From positions 623,121-687,120 of the forward strand of contig NZ_JAAOXD010000007.1 of the NCBI RefSeq assembly GCF_014694315.1: DNA of 64,000 bases. Reading direction: 5' to 3'. Origin of the DNA: Arthrobacter ipis (GTDB taxonomy: Bacteria; Actinomycetota; Actinomycetes; Actinomycetales; Micrococcaceae). Each line of letters starts with the position of its first letter. The stretch's first letter is position 1. Positions 45,180-53,577 of this stretch are shown here, one piece after another. The translations under genes and the position numbers were made by a program. The notes beneath the pieces were generated by a model. It did no database searches. It was not told the DNA's origin and worked only from the letters and a program-made list of their open reading frames with translations.

Positions 45180-45892
45180 CCGAAGCAAACAAGGAAAAGG
45201 ACACTGTGTCTGCAGAAGAAAAGGCCCCCGAAGCCGCAGCTGCTGAGACCACTGCCCCCGCTGCCGAGGACCGCCGTGGTGGCGCCCGTCGCGGCGAGCG
45301 TGGCGACCGTGGCCAGGGCCGCGGCGACCGCGGTGGCCGTGGCGGCCGCGATGGCGGACGTGAAGCCGAGAAGAACCAGTTCGTAGAGCGCGTTGTCACC
45401 ATCAACCGCGTTTCCAAGGTCGTCAAGGGTGGTCGTCGCTTCAGCTTCACCGCGCTCGTCGTCGTTGGTGACGGCAACGGTATGGTCGGCGTCGGCTACG
45501 GCAAGGCCAAGGAAGTTCCCGCTGCTATCGCCAAGGGCGTTGAAGAGGCCAAGAAGTCCTTCTTCCGCGTTCCCCGCGTTGGCAGCACCATCCCTCACCG
45601 CGTTCAGGGTGAAGCCGCCGCTGGTGTCGTAATGCTGCGTCCGGCTTCCGCCGGTACCGGTGTTATCGCCGGTGGTCCGGTCCGTGCAGTACTGGAGTGC
45701 GTGGGCATCCACGACATCCTCTCCAAGTCGCTCGGTTCCTCCAACGCCATCAACATCGTTCACGCGACCGTTGATGCCCTGAAGCGGCTCGAAGAGCCGG
45801 CAGCCGTGGCAGCACGCCGCGGCCTGCCCCTCGACGAGATCGCTCCGCCGGCACTGGTGAAGGCTCTGATGAACCAGAAGGCAGGTGTCTAA
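45176..45892 (+). CDS. rpsE: 30S ribosomal protein S5
   Basis: 238 residues, longer than the usual 166 because of an N-terminal extension of about 65 residues, first Glu/Ala-rich, then an Arg/Gly/Asp-rich run (about 38-60). The core has VVTINRVSKVVKGGRRFSFTALVVVGDGNGMVGVGYGKAKEVP and RPASAGTGVIAGGPVRAVLE. S5 contributes to decoding accuracy. GTG start overlapping rplR. Confidence 0.96.
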   Translation: MTEANKEKDTVSAEEKAPEAAAAETTAPAAEDRRGGARRGERGDRGQGRGDRGGRGGRDGGREAEKNQFVERVVTINRVSKVVKGGRRFSFTALVVVGDGNGMVGVGYGKAKEVPAAIAKGVEEAKKSFFRVPRVGSTIPHRVQGEAAAGVVMLRPASAGTGVIAGGPVRAVLECVGIHDILSKSLGSSNAINIVHATVDALKRLEEPAAVAARRGLPLDEIAPPALVKALMNQKAGV

Positions 45893-45895
45893 GTT

Positions 45896-46102
45896 ATGGC
45901 TAAGAACCTGACTCCCTCCGACGCCAAGTTGGAGATCACCCAGATTAAGGGCGTCATTGGCGCCAAGCAGAACCAGCGCGACACCCTTCGGTCACTCGGC
46001 CTCAAGCGGATCGGACACACCGTTGTCCGCACCGCTGACGCCGTGACCGTTGGAATGCTCAACACGGTTCCGCACCTCGTGAATGTTGAGGAGGCGAAGT
46101 AA
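45896..46102 (+). CDS. rpmD: 50S ribosomal protein L30
   Basis: 68 residues: LEITQIKGVIGAKQNQRDTLRSLGLKRIGHTVVR is the family signature, ending VPHLVNVEEAK. Its last base overlaps the rplO ATG. Confidence 0.96.
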   Translation: MAKNLTPSDAKLEITQIKGVIGAKQNQRDTLRSLGLKRIGHTVVRTADAVTVGMLNTVPHLVNVEEAK

Positions 46103-46587
46103 TGGCCGAGAAGAACACCGCTGAGACCGCCGCTGCTGAGAAGCAGAGCGCTCTGAAGGTTCACCACCTGCGTCCCGCCCCGGGTTCCAAGACCGCCAAG
46201 ACCCGTGTTGGTCGTGGTGAAGGTTCCAAGGGTAAGACCGCCGGTCGCGGTACCAAGGGTACGAAGGCCCGCTACCAGATCAAGGCTGGCTTTGCCGGCG
46301 GCCAGCTGCCGCTGCACATGCGCCTGCCGAAGCTGCGCGGCTTCAAGAACCCGTTCCGGGTTGAGTTCCAGGTAGTAAACCTGGACAAGCTCAACGAGCT
46401 GTTCCCGGAAGGTGGCGCTGTCACCGTGGAGAACCTGGTCGAAAAGGGTGCCGTTCGTAAGAACCAGCCCGTCAAGGTGCTTGGCACCGGCGACATCACC
46501 GTCAAGGTTGACGTCACCGTCCACGCATTCTCGGCCAGCGCCGCAGAAAAGATCGCTGCAGCCGGCGGCAGCACCACCGCGCTCTAA
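46102..46587 (+). CDS. rplO: 50S ribosomal protein L15
   Basis: 161 residues: LKVHHLRPAPGSKTAKTRVGRGEGSKGKTAGRGTKGTKAR and LPMRLPKLRGFKNP-like signature. A short acidic Ala/Glu head precedes the core. Last gene of the spc block; a strong terminator follows, so secY is transcribed separately or by read-through. Confidence 0.97.
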   Translation: MAEKNTAETAAAEKQSALKVHHLRPAPGSKTAKTRVGRGEGSKGKTAGRGTKGTKARYQIKAGFAGGQLPLHMRLPKLRGFKNPFRVEFQVVNLDKLNELFPEGGAVTVENLVEKGAVRKNQPVKVLGTGDITVKVDVTVHAFSASAAEKIAAAGGSTTAL

Positions 46588-46628
46588 GGGATTTCTTCCC
46601 GGAGCCGGTGGGCAATAGCCCGCTGCGC

Positions 46629-46674
46629 AAACTCCCGGCACGGGGGCCGAGGCCCCCGTGCCGGGAGTTTTTTC
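46629..46674 (+). terminator. Very strong rho-independent terminator after rplO
   Basis: Perfect 20-base arms 46629-46648 and 46651-46670 (AAACTCCCGGCACGGGGGCC and its complement) with a two-base gap, then TTTTC. It separates rplO from secY. Confidence 0.92.
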
Positions 46675-46720
46675 ATACCTATTGGGTCTTCCGGATTGTT
46701 CGGATGCCGCAAACACCGGT

Positions 46721-46726
46721 TAGACT
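46721..46726 (+). promoter_or_regulatory. Possible -10 box for secY
   Basis: TAGACT is 58 bases upstream of the secY start and just after the terminator. A TTGTTC sequence lies 19 bases before it. A promoter is required here by the terminator; the exact boxes are tentative. Confidence 0.35.
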
Positions 46727-46783
46727 CGGTTGTTGGGTTTATAGACCTGCATCACGAGACTTATTAACAACTGAGGAGGACGC

Positions 46784-48094
46784 TTGCTAAGCGCATTCGG
46801 CCGGGCGTTTCGGACGCCTGATCTGCGACGCAAGTTGTTGTTCACGCTGGGAATCATCACAATCTTCCGCTTGGGAGCCTTTATCCCCTCGCCCGGTGTG
46901 AGCTACCAGAATGTCCAGCAATGCTTGTCGAACGGGCAGACCCAGGGCGGGATCTACCAGCTCGTCAATCTTTTCAGCGGCGGTGCCTTGCTGCAGGTCT
47001 CCATCTTCGCCTTGGGCATCATGCCGTACATCACGGCGAGCATCATTGTGCAGCTGCTGCGCGTGGTCATCCCGCGGTTCCAGCAGCTGTACGAAGAGGG
47101 CGCCTCCGGGCAGTCCAAGCTGACGCAGTACACGCGGTACCTGACGATCGCCCTTGGCCTGCTGAACGCCACGACGCTGGTGTCGCTGGCACGGTCCGGC
47201 CAGTTGCTGCCCGGCTGCAACCTGCCGATCATCCCGGACCAGAGCGTCATCACCACGATCCTCATCGTCATCACGCTGACGGCCGGCACCGGCCTCATCA
47301 TGTGGATGGGTGAGCTCGTGACCGAGAAGGGCGTCGGCAACGGCATGTCGCTGCTGATCTTCACGGCCATCGCTGCCGGCTTCCCCACTTCGCTGGGCGC
47401 CATCTGGTCCGCGCAGGGTCCGGGCACGTTCTTCATTGTCATCATCATCGGTCTGCTGACGGTTGCCCTGGTGGTCTTCGTGGAGCAGTCCCAGCGCCGC
47501 ATCCCCGTGCAGTACGCCAAGCGGATGATCGGCCGCCGCACAGTGGGCGGCACCAGCACCTACATTCCCATCAAGGTGAACATGGCCGGCGTCATTCCCG
47601 TCATCTTCGCTTCCTCGATGCTCTACCTGCCGGCCTTGATCTCACAGTTCAACCAGCCGAAGGCGGGGGAGTCCATCCAGCCGTGGGTTGAGTGGATCAA
47701 CAACAACCTGACCCGCGGTGACCACCCCATCTACATGGTGATGTACTTCGCCATGATCGTTTTCTTTACCTACTTCTACGTGGCGATCACCTTCAACCCT
47801 GAAGAGGTCTCCGACAACATGAAGAAATACGGCGGCTTCATTCCGGGTATCCGTGCCGGCAAGCCGACCGCGGACTACCTGCAGTACGTCCTGTCGCGGA
47901 TCACGCTGCCCGGCGCCTTCTATCTTGGCTTCGTGGCACTGATCCCGCTGGTGGCGCTCGTGCTGATCAACGCGAACCAGAACTTCCCGTTCGGTGGCAC
48001 CTCGATCCTGATCATGGTGGGCGTTGGCTTGGAAACCGTCAAGCAAATTGACGCGCAGCTACAGCAGCGTCACTACGAAGGGCTATTGCGATGA
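46784..48094 (+). CDS. secY: Preprotein translocase subunit SecY
   Basis: 436 residues with ten membrane helices, from a TTG start with GAGGAGG six bases before it. Signatures: MPYITASIIVQLL (helix 2), GNGMSLLIFTAIAAG (about 186-200), YYRRIPVQ-like SQRRIPVQYAKRMIGRR and GIRPGKPT-type FIPGIRAGKPTADYL near the C-terminus. It forms the translocation channel with SecE (encoded at 13385). Stop overlaps the adk ATG by four bases. Confidence 0.97.
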   Translation: MLSAFGRAFRTPDLRRKLLFTLGIITIFRLGAFIPSPGVSYQNVQQCLSNGQTQGGIYQLVNLFSGGALLQVSIFALGIMPYITASIIVQLLRVVIPRFQQLYEEGASGQSKLTQYTRYLTIALGLLNATTLVSLARSGQLLPGCNLPIIPDQSVITTILIVITLTAGTGLIMWMGELVTEKGVGNGMSLLIFTAIAAGFPTSLGAIWSAQGPGTFFIVIIIGLLTVALVVFVEQSQRRIPVQYAKRMIGRRTVGGTSTYIPIKVNMAGVIPVIFASSMLYLPALISQFNQPKAGESIQPWVEWINNNLTRGDHPIYMVMYFAMIVFFTYFYVAITFNPEEVSDNMKKYGGFIPGIRAGKPTADYLQYVLSRITLPGAFYLGFVALIPLVALVLINANQNFPFGGTSILIMVGVGLETVKQIDAQLQQRHYEGLLR

Positions 48095-48669
48095 CCAGAA
48101 TGTTGATTATCGGACCACCGGGTTCGGGCAAGGGCACGCAGGCGGAACGCATCTCAGACCGCCTCGGCGTCGTTGCGATCTCCACCGGCGACATCTTCCG
48201 CGCCAACGTCAAGGGCGAGACGCCGCTCGGCGTGGAGGCCAAGAAGTACATGGACGCGGGCGACTTCGTGCCGGACAGCGTGACCAACAAGATGGTCCGC
48301 GACCGTCTCAGTGAAGCTGACGTCGAGGACGGCTTCCTGTTGGACGGCTACCCGCGCACCACTGCCCAGGTTGATTACCTGGACCAGATCCTGGCCGACG
48401 GCGACCAGAAGCTGGACGTCGTCCTGCAGCTCACCGCCGATGACGAGGAACTCGTTGCCCGCCTGCTGGGCCGCGCGAAGGAAACCGGACGCAGTGACGA
48501 CAACGAAGCCGTCATCCGCCACCGCCTGGACCTTTATCACGAGCAGACCGAAGCTGTTGTGGCCAAGTACGCCGAACGCGGCATTCTGACCCAGGTTGAC
48601 GGCATCGGCCAGATCGACGAGGTCACCGACCGCGTCATGCAGGCCATCAAGGAAGCTCAGGCCGCCTGA
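48091..48669 (+). CDS. adk: Adenylate kinase, short-lid type
   Basis: 192 residues. P-loop IIGPPGSGKGTQAERI (6-21), NMP domain ISTGDIFRANVKGETPLG, DGYPRTTAQ (about 86-94) and a short lid at LGRAKETGRSDDN without zinc cysteines, as in actinobacteria. It equilibrates ATP + AMP with two ADP. Coupled to secY by a four-base overlap. Confidence 0.96.
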   Translation: MTRMLIIGPPGSGKGTQAERISDRLGVVAISTGDIFRANVKGETPLGVEAKKYMDAGDFVPDSVTNKMVRDRLSEADVEDGFLLDGYPRTTAQVDYLDQILADGDQKLDVVLQLTADDEELVARLLGRAKETGRSDDNEAVIRHRLDLYHEQTEAVVAKYAERGILTQVDGIGQIDEVTDRVMQAIKEAQAA

Positions 48670-48796
48670 AATTAGTTCCAACGCTGCGAGGCTCCTCCCG
48701 GACCATGGGGAGGGGCCTCCGGCTTTTAGCCCCGTGCTTCTTGGTCCCGCATCCTGCGGCCGGAAAGGCGAGGCACATCGAGAGGAAACACCGCTG

Positions 48797-49624
48797 ATGG
48801 CATTCGGCCAGCCACGGATTGAATACAAGACCAACGCCCAGATGCGCACCATGCACGAGGCCGGGCTCGTCCTAAGCCGCGCCCTCGACGCCGCCGTGGC
48901 CGCGGCTGTCCCCGGGGTCACCACCAAGCAGCTCGACGAGGTTTTCGCTGCCGTGCTGCTCGAGGCGGGTGCCAAGTCCAACTTCCTGGGCTACCACGGG
49001 TTCCCCGCCACCATCTGCACTTCCGTCAACGAGGAAGTGGTCCACGGCATCCCGGGCGACAAGGTCCTGCAGGACGGGGACATCATTTCCATCGACGGTG
49101 GCGCGATCGTCAACGGCTGGCACTCCGACTCGGCGCGGACTGTGATCGTGGGAACGCCTGACCCGGAGGACCAGCGCCTCTCCGACGTCACCGAGACCGC
49201 CATGTGGCACGGCATCGCGGCCCTGGCCAAGGGCAAGTTCGTGGGGGACATCGGTGCAGCAGTGGACGATTACGTCTCCTCGGTGCCGGGCAAGCCCCTG
49301 GGCATCCTCGAGGACTACGTGGGCCACGGCATCGGCTCCGAGATGCACATGGCACCCGACGTTCTGAACTACCGCACCAGCCACCGCGGTCCAAAGATCC
49401 GCCCGGGCCTGTGCCTGGCGATCGAACCGATGCTGGTGCGCGGCGGCATTGAGACGGCAGTGCTGGAGGATGACTGGACCGTCGTCACCACCGACGGCAA
49501 GCGTTCGTGCCAGTGGGAGCATTCCGTGGCCGTCCATGAGAAGGGCATATGGGTGCTGTCCTCGCCCGACGGGGGCGCGGCCAGGCTCGCGCCCCTTGGT
49601 GTGGTGCCGGTCCCGATCCCCTGA
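48797..49624 (+). CDS. map: Methionine aminopeptidase type I
   Basis: 275 residues. The metal ligands are all visible: IDGGAIVNGWHSDSARTVIVG (two Asp), YVGHGIGSEMHMAP (His), AIEPMLV (Glu) and WEHSVAVH (Glu). It removes initiator methionine. The frame is open upstream through the adk end, but homology starts at the ATG at 48797 (MAFGQPRIEYKT) with GAGAGGAAA before it. A hairpin follows the stop. Confidence 0.95.
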   Translation: MAFGQPRIEYKTNAQMRTMHEAGLVLSRALDAAVAAAVPGVTTKQLDEVFAAVLLEAGAKSNFLGYHGFPATICTSVNEEVVHGIPGDKVLQDGDIISIDGGAIVNGWHSDSARTVIVGTPDPEDQRLSDVTETAMWHGIAALAKGKFVGDIGAAVDDYVSSVPGKPLGILEDYVGHGIGSEMHMAPDVLNYRTSHRGPKIRPGLCLAIEPMLVRGGIETAVLEDDWTVVTTDGKRSCQWEHSVAVHEKGIWVLSSPDGGAARLAPLGVVPVPIP

Positions 49625-49650
49625 GGACGCGCATTTAGCTGGGCGACTCG

Positions 49651-49696
49651 CAAAATCCCTGCCGCTACCGGAATTCCGGTGTCGCCAGGGATTTTG
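49651..49696 (+). terminator. Hairpin after map with an alternative fold
   Basis: CAAAATCCCTG (49651-49661) pairs perfectly with CAGGGATTTTG (49686-49696) around an inner palindrome ACCGGAATTCCGGT (49667-49680). A second pairing, GGCGAC (49642-49647) with GTCGCC (49681-49686), would compete with it. The TTTT on the right arm fits a terminator for secY-adk-map. Confidence 0.6.
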
Positions 49697-49753
49697 TACG
49701 TCACGGGCAGTTGTCTGCGTCGCCATGTCAGCTTCCGGGGCAGAATGGGAGCC

Positions 49754-50764
49754 ATGGGAGTGAGCAGTGGTGCTGGTCCGCAGGGAAAGATCACCGATGT
49801 GCCGGGCATGCGGGTGGGGCACCAGCAGAAGTCCGACGGCGGGTGGCTGAGCGGGATGACCGTGGTGCTGCCCCCTGCGGGGACAGTGGGTTCGGTGGAC
49901 GTCCGCGGGGGAGGACCCGGCACCCATGAGACCGATGCGCTGGACCCCACCACACTGGTGCGGACTGTGGACGCCGTGGTGCTCACCGGCGGCAGTGCCT
50001 ACGGCTTGGTTACCGCACACGGCGTCCAGCGATGGTGCGAGCAGCAGGGCCGAGGCTTCGCCGTGGCCGGAGGGGTGGTTCCCATTGTTCCGGCAGCCGC
50101 CATCTTCGATCTCGGCCGCGGCGGCGATTTCAGCGCCCGCCCGTATGAGGCCATGGGCTACGCGGCGGCGGCGGCTGCCGGTGCACAAACGGAAGGGCAC
50201 GACGTCGAACGGGGCAACGTGGGTGCCGGCACCGGAGCAGTCATCGGACGGGGGAAATACAAAGGGGGAGTCGGCACCGCGTCGGTCTTCCTGGAGAACG
50301 GTGTCGTGGTCGGAGCTCTGGCGGTGGTGAACGCGCTGGGCCAGCCGGGGGTTGAGCCTGTCGAAACCAAGGCCGGTGATTTCGACGGGCTCAATCAGCG
50401 GGACGACAAGCTCAATCAGCGGGATGCTCCGCCAGCCCTGAACACCACGCTCGTCGTCGTCGCCACGAACGCAGTGCTCGATGTGGCCGAGTGCAAGCGG
50501 ACCGCCTCTGCTGCCCACGCGGGGCTGGCGCGGGCGCTGAATCCGAGCCACACCCTGGCAGACGGGGACACCGTGTTCTGCCTCGCCACCGGTGGCCAGG
50601 AGCTGGACAGGAGTACGGAAGCCGCCCGGCAGATAAGTCTCATAACCCTCCAGAGTGCGGCAGCCGACGTCGTGCGTTTGGCCATCCTTGACGGAATCAG
50701 CAGTGCCCAGGCGGTAACAACTCCGGCGGGTGAATTTGGTGCATACCCGGGCGATCTGCGCTAA
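49754..50764 (+). CDS. P1-family (DmpA/BapA-like) self-processing aminopeptidase homologue
   Basis: 336 residues. ITDVPGMRVGHQQ near the N-terminus, VRGGGPGTHETDAL, VVLTGGSAYGL and FAVAGGVVPIVPAAAIFDL are typical of the P1/S58 family. The segment PPALNTTLVVVATNA (about 226-240) is where members cleave themselves into two chains, exposing a Ser/Thr nucleophile, here probably Thr231. The protein carries an unusual insertion at residues 200-224, just before that site, encoded by a DNA inverted repeat. Start ATG at 49754 is the best of several (49745 is possible). It interrupts the usual map-infA order. Confidence 0.82.
   Translation: MGVSSGAGPQGKITDVPGMRVGHQQKSDGGWLSGMTVVLPPAGTVGSVDVRGGGPGTHETDALDPTTLVRTVDAVVLTGGSAYGLVTAHGVQRWCEQQGRGFAVAGGVVPIVPAAAIFDLGRGGDFSARPYEAMGYAAAAAAGAQTEGHDVERGNVGAGTGAVIGRGKYKGGVGTASVFLENGVVVGALAVVNALGQPGVEPVETKAGDFDGLNQRDDKLNQRDAPPALNTTLVVVATNAVLDVAECKRTASAAHAGLARALNPSHTLADGDTVFCLATGGQELDRSTEAARQISLITLQSAAADVVRLAILDGISSAQAVTTPAGEFGAYPGDLR
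50352..50424. repeat. Inverted plus direct repeat inside the P1 peptidase gene
   Basis: TTGAGCCTGTCGAAA (50352-50366) and TTTCGACGGGCTCAA (50380-50394) are inverted with one mismatch. A 14-base direct repeat CTCAATCAGCGGGA then occurs at 50390 and 50411. The total adds in-frame codons reading VEPVETKAGDFDGLNQRDD and so on. The arm matches the solo element at 25684-25702. Confidence 0.75.
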
Positions 50765-50775
50765 CATGGCTGGAT

Positions 50776-50804
50776 TTAACTTTCCGGGCCTAATGCCGTA
50801 GAGT
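50776..50804 (+). promoter_or_regulatory. Probable infA promoter
   Basis: TTAACT (50776-50781), 17 bases and TAGAGT (50799-50804), starting 12 bases after the peptidase stop. It gives infA a leader of about 120 bases and its own expression. Confidence 0.5.
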
Positions 50805-50933
50805 TGCATGTTGGTTGTCTGCCCTGCCACGCCCATTTGCGGCCGGAGGGCGACAGTCAATCAAATCAAAAACGTCCGCAGTCATGCCCGGCGCCAGCCG
50901 GAGGTCTGTGGCAAACAACAGTTAGCGGAGGAT

Positions 50934-51155
50934 ATGGCCAAGAAGGACGGGGTCATTGAGATCGAAGGCGTAGTGACTGAGGCGCTGCCCAACGCGATGT
51001 TTCGTGTTGAGCTCACCAACAAGCACGTCGTCCTCGCACACATCTCTGGGAAGATGCGCCAGCACTACATCAGGATTCTTCCTGAGGACCGCGTAGTGGT
51101 GGAGCTGAGCCCTTATGACCTGACACGTGGTCGTATCGTCTACCGCTACAAGTAA
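50934..51155 (+). CDS. infA: Translation initiation factor IF-1
   Basis: 73 residues, the usual length: MAKKDGVIEIEGVVTEALPNAMFRVEL, HISGKMRQHYIRILPEDRVVVELSPYDLTRGRIVYRYK. A single OB fold that binds the A site of the 30S subunit. RBS GCGGAGG. The frame is open upstream of the chosen ATG but without homology. Confidence 0.97.
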   Translation: MAKKDGVIEIEGVVTEALPNAMFRVELTNKHVVLAHISGKMRQHYIRILPEDRVVVELSPYDLTRGRIVYRYK

Positions 51156-51224
51156 ACGTTGGGCGGCCAAGGCAATTGCCAAGGCCGCTCCATCGGCCCA
51201 ACTGCTATCACGCAAAGGAACGCC

Positions 51225-51338
51225 ATGAAGGTCAAGCCGAGCGTCAAGCAGATCTGCGAAAAGTGCAAAGTGATCCGCCGTAACGGCCGGGTCATGGTGA
51301 TCTGCGAGAACCCGCGCCACAAGCAGCGCCAGGGCTAA
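51225..51338 (+). CDS. rpmJ: 50S ribosomal protein L36
   Basis: 37 residues: MKVKPSVKQICEKCKVIRRNGRVMVICENPRHKQRQG. The zinc ligands C-x2-C, C and H are all present, so this is the zinc-binding (C+) form. AAAGGAA lies before the ATG. It follows infA by 69 bases. Confidence 0.95.
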   Translation: MKVKPSVKQICEKCKVIRRNGRVMVICENPRHKQRQG

Positions 51339-51509
51339 TTCCCGTCAGGGAATCCCTGGGTTGCTAACCCACGCAAGTAAATAAAGGCAGCACAAGCTGA
51401 ACTGGGACATATGGGCCCGGACAGCTAACCCCCGGTCGGAGGCTGGGGCCGCACTGAAAGTGCGGGTGTACTGCCTACGACCTCCGGTTTATTCAAGGAG
51501 TACGCCACT

Positions 51510-51884
51510 ATGGCTCGTCTCGCTGGCGTAGACATTCCCCGCGAAAAGCGGCTGGAAATTGCGCTTACTTACATCTACGGCGTGGGCAAGACCCGTGCAC
51601 ACGAAACCCTGGCTGCCACCGGCATCAGCGCTGACGTTCGGGTCAAGGACCTGACGGATGCGCAGCTGGTAGAGCTGCGTGACTACATTGAAGGCAACTA
51701 CAAGGTTGAGGGTGACCTTCGCCGCGAAGTAGCAGCAGATATCCGCCGCAAGGTTGAAATCGGCAGCTACGAAGGCCTGCGTCACCGCAAGGGCCTGCCC
51801 GTACGCGGTCAGCGTACGAAGACCAACGCTCGTACCCGCAAGGGCCCGAAGCGTACCGTCGCCGGCAAGAAGAAGGCCCGCTAA
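51510..51884 (+). CDS. rpsM: 30S ribosomal protein S13
   Basis: 124 residues: MARLAGVDIPREKRLEIALTYIYGVGKTRA and the C-terminal GLRHRKGLPVRGQRTKTNARTRKGPKRTVAGKKKAR that reaches the P-site tRNA. RBS CAAGGAG. The 171-base spacer from rpmJ has no supported gene. Confidence 0.97.
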   Translation: MARLAGVDIPREKRLEIALTYIYGVGKTRAHETLAATGISADVRVKDLTDAQLVELRDYIEGNYKVEGDLRREVAADIRRKVEIGSYEGLRHRKGLPVRGQRTKTNARTRKGPKRTVAGKKKAR

Positions 51885-51955
51885 ACCGCACTTGCCTAAC
51901 GGCAAATGTGGGACCAGCAAGGCCTTCCCCCAAATAACTTTCTGTAGGAGAAGAA

Positions 51956-52357
51956 ATGCCCCCGAAGACTCGTGGCGCGGTTCGCAAGCCGCGTAAGAAG
52001 GACAAGAAGAATATCGCGCTTGGCCAGGCGCACATCAAGAGCACGTTCAACAACACCATCGTGTCCATCACGGACCCGTCCGGTGCTGTGATTTCCTGGG
52101 CTTCCGCCGGTGAAGTTGGATTCAAGGGCTCGCGTAAGTCCACCCCGTTCGCTGCGCAGATGGCTGCCGAAGCCGCCGCCAAGCGTGCACAGGAGCACGG
52201 GCTGAAGAAGGTTGACGTGTTCGTCAAGGGACCGGGTTCCGGACGCGAAACCGCCATCCGTTCGCTGCAGGCTGCCGGCCTCGAGGTTGGCTCCATTCAG
52301 GACGTCACCCCCGCCGCGCACAACGGCTGCCGTCCGCCGAAGCGCCGCCGCGTCTAA
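51956..52357 (+). CDS. rpsK: 30S ribosomal protein S11
   Basis: 133 residues: basic head, GQAHIKSTFNNTIVSITDPSGAVISWASAGEVGFKGSRKSTPFAAQMAAE, and GPGSGRETAIRSLQAAGLEVGSIQDVTPAAHNGCRPPKRRRV. Normal. RBS TAGGAGAAG. Hairpin in the following spacer. Confidence 0.97.
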   Translation: MPPKTRGAVRKPRKKDKKNIALGQAHIKSTFNNTIVSITDPSGAVISWASAGEVGFKGSRKSTPFAAQMAAEAAAKRAQEHGLKKVDVFVKGPGSGRETAIRSLQAAGLEVGSIQDVTPAAHNGCRPPKRRRV

Positions 52358-52376
52358 GTATTTTCCGCAGCCGGAG

Positions 52377-52407
52377 CTTGCCCGGACCCGTTTCGGGTCC
52401 GGGCAAG
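52377..52407 (+). other. Perfect hairpin between rpsK and rpoA
   Basis: 13-base arms 52377-52389 and 52395-52407 (CTTGCCCGGACCC and its complement) with loop GTTTC. No T-run follows, so it may be a partial terminator or mRNA-processing site that lowers or uncouples rpoA expression. Confidence 0.55.
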
Positions 52408-52488
52408 CCCGCCGCGTTAAGTCCTCAGACCGATTTTCCACCACCTGTGTTGCGTCATATAGCGGATGCTCGCCGAAAGGAAACCTAA

Positions 52489-53499
52489 GTGCTCATTGCA
52501 CAGCGCCCCACCCTCTCCGAAGAGGTCGTCTCCGAAAACCGCTCCCGGTTCATCATTGAACCGCTGGAGCCGGGCTTCGGTTACACCCTCGGAAACTCCC
52601 TCCGCCGTACCCTGCTCTCCTCCATCCCCGGTGCCGCTGTAACCAGCCTCCGGATCGATGGCGTGCTGCACGAGTTCACGACGGTTCCGGGTGTCAAGGA
52701 AGATGTCACCGAGATCATCCTCAACATCAAGAACCTGTCTGTGTCCTCCGAGCACGACGAGCCGGTTGTTGCTTACCTGCGCAAGCAGGGCCCCGGAGTC
52801 GTCACCGCCGCGGACATCGCTCCGCCGGCCGGCGTCGAGTTCCACAACCCGGATCTGCACATTGCCACGCTGAACTCGAAGGGCAAGTTCGAGCTCGAAC
52901 TGACCATCGAGCGCGGCCGCGGCTACGTTTCGGCAGCTCAGAACAAGTCCGGCGACGCAGAGATCGGCCGTATTCCGGTTGACTCCATCTACTCGCCGGT
53001 GCTGAAGGTTACTTTCCGCGTGGAAGCCACCCGTGTTGAGCAGCGCACCGACTTCGACAAGCTCATTGTCGACGTCGAGACCAAGCAGGCCATCGCCCCG
53101 CGCGATGCCGTTGCTTCCGCTGGCACCACCCTGGTGGAACTGTTCGGTCTGGCCCGCGAGCTGAACACCGCAGCTGAGGGTATCGAGATTGGCCCGTCGC
53201 CGACGGATGCTGCCCTGGCAGCAGACATGGCTCTGCCGATCGAGGATCTGGACCTCACCGTCCGTTCCTACAACTGCCTCAAGCGTGAGGGCATCCACAC
53301 CGTGGGTGAACTCGTTGCCCGCTCCGAGGCTGACCTGATGGACATCCGCAACTTTGGTGCGAAGTCCATCGATGAGGTCAAGGCAAAGCTGGTTGAACTG
53401 GGTCTGTCCCTGAAGGACTCCCCTCCCGGTTTCGACCTGGCAGCCCGCGCCGCAGCCATCGAAGAGGACGACGCCGCGTTCAGCGACGACGAGCTCTAA
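52489..53499 (+). CDS. rpoA: RNA polymerase alpha subunit
   Basis: 336 residues, GTG start with GAAAGGAAA upstream. N-terminal dimerisation domain with FIIEPLEPGFGYTLGNSLRRTLLSSIPGAAVTSLRIDGV (about 18-56), then the C-terminal domain (about 250-315) with LTVRSYNCLKREGIHTVGELVARSEADLMDIRNFG, which binds UP elements and activators. The tail is acidic. Followed by rplQ. Confidence 0.97.
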   Translation: MLIAQRPTLSEEVVSENRSRFIIEPLEPGFGYTLGNSLRRTLLSSIPGAAVTSLRIDGVLHEFTTVPGVKEDVTEIILNIKNLSVSSEHDEPVVAYLRKQGPGVVTAADIAPPAGVEFHNPDLHIATLNSKGKFELELTIERGRGYVSAAQNKSGDAEIGRIPVDSIYSPVLKVTFRVEATRVEQRTDFDKLIVDVETKQAIAPRDAVASAGTTLVELFGLARELNTAAEGIEIGPSPTDAALAADMALPIEDLDLTVRSYNCLKREGIHTVGELVARSEADLMDIRNFGAKSIDEVKAKLVELGLSLKDSPPGFDLAARAAAIEEDDAAFSDDEL

Positions 53500-53577
53500 C
53501 AAGCAGATCTTGGCCGAGGGGCTGGCCCGCACCGCGTAGTGCGCAGCCTCCCGGCTTCCATATGAGGAGAAACAATT

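Noticed and set aside
48872..50860. A 662-codon open frame antisense to map and the P1 peptidase
   Set aside because: It spans two genes and a terminator on the other strand and has no protein-family motif.
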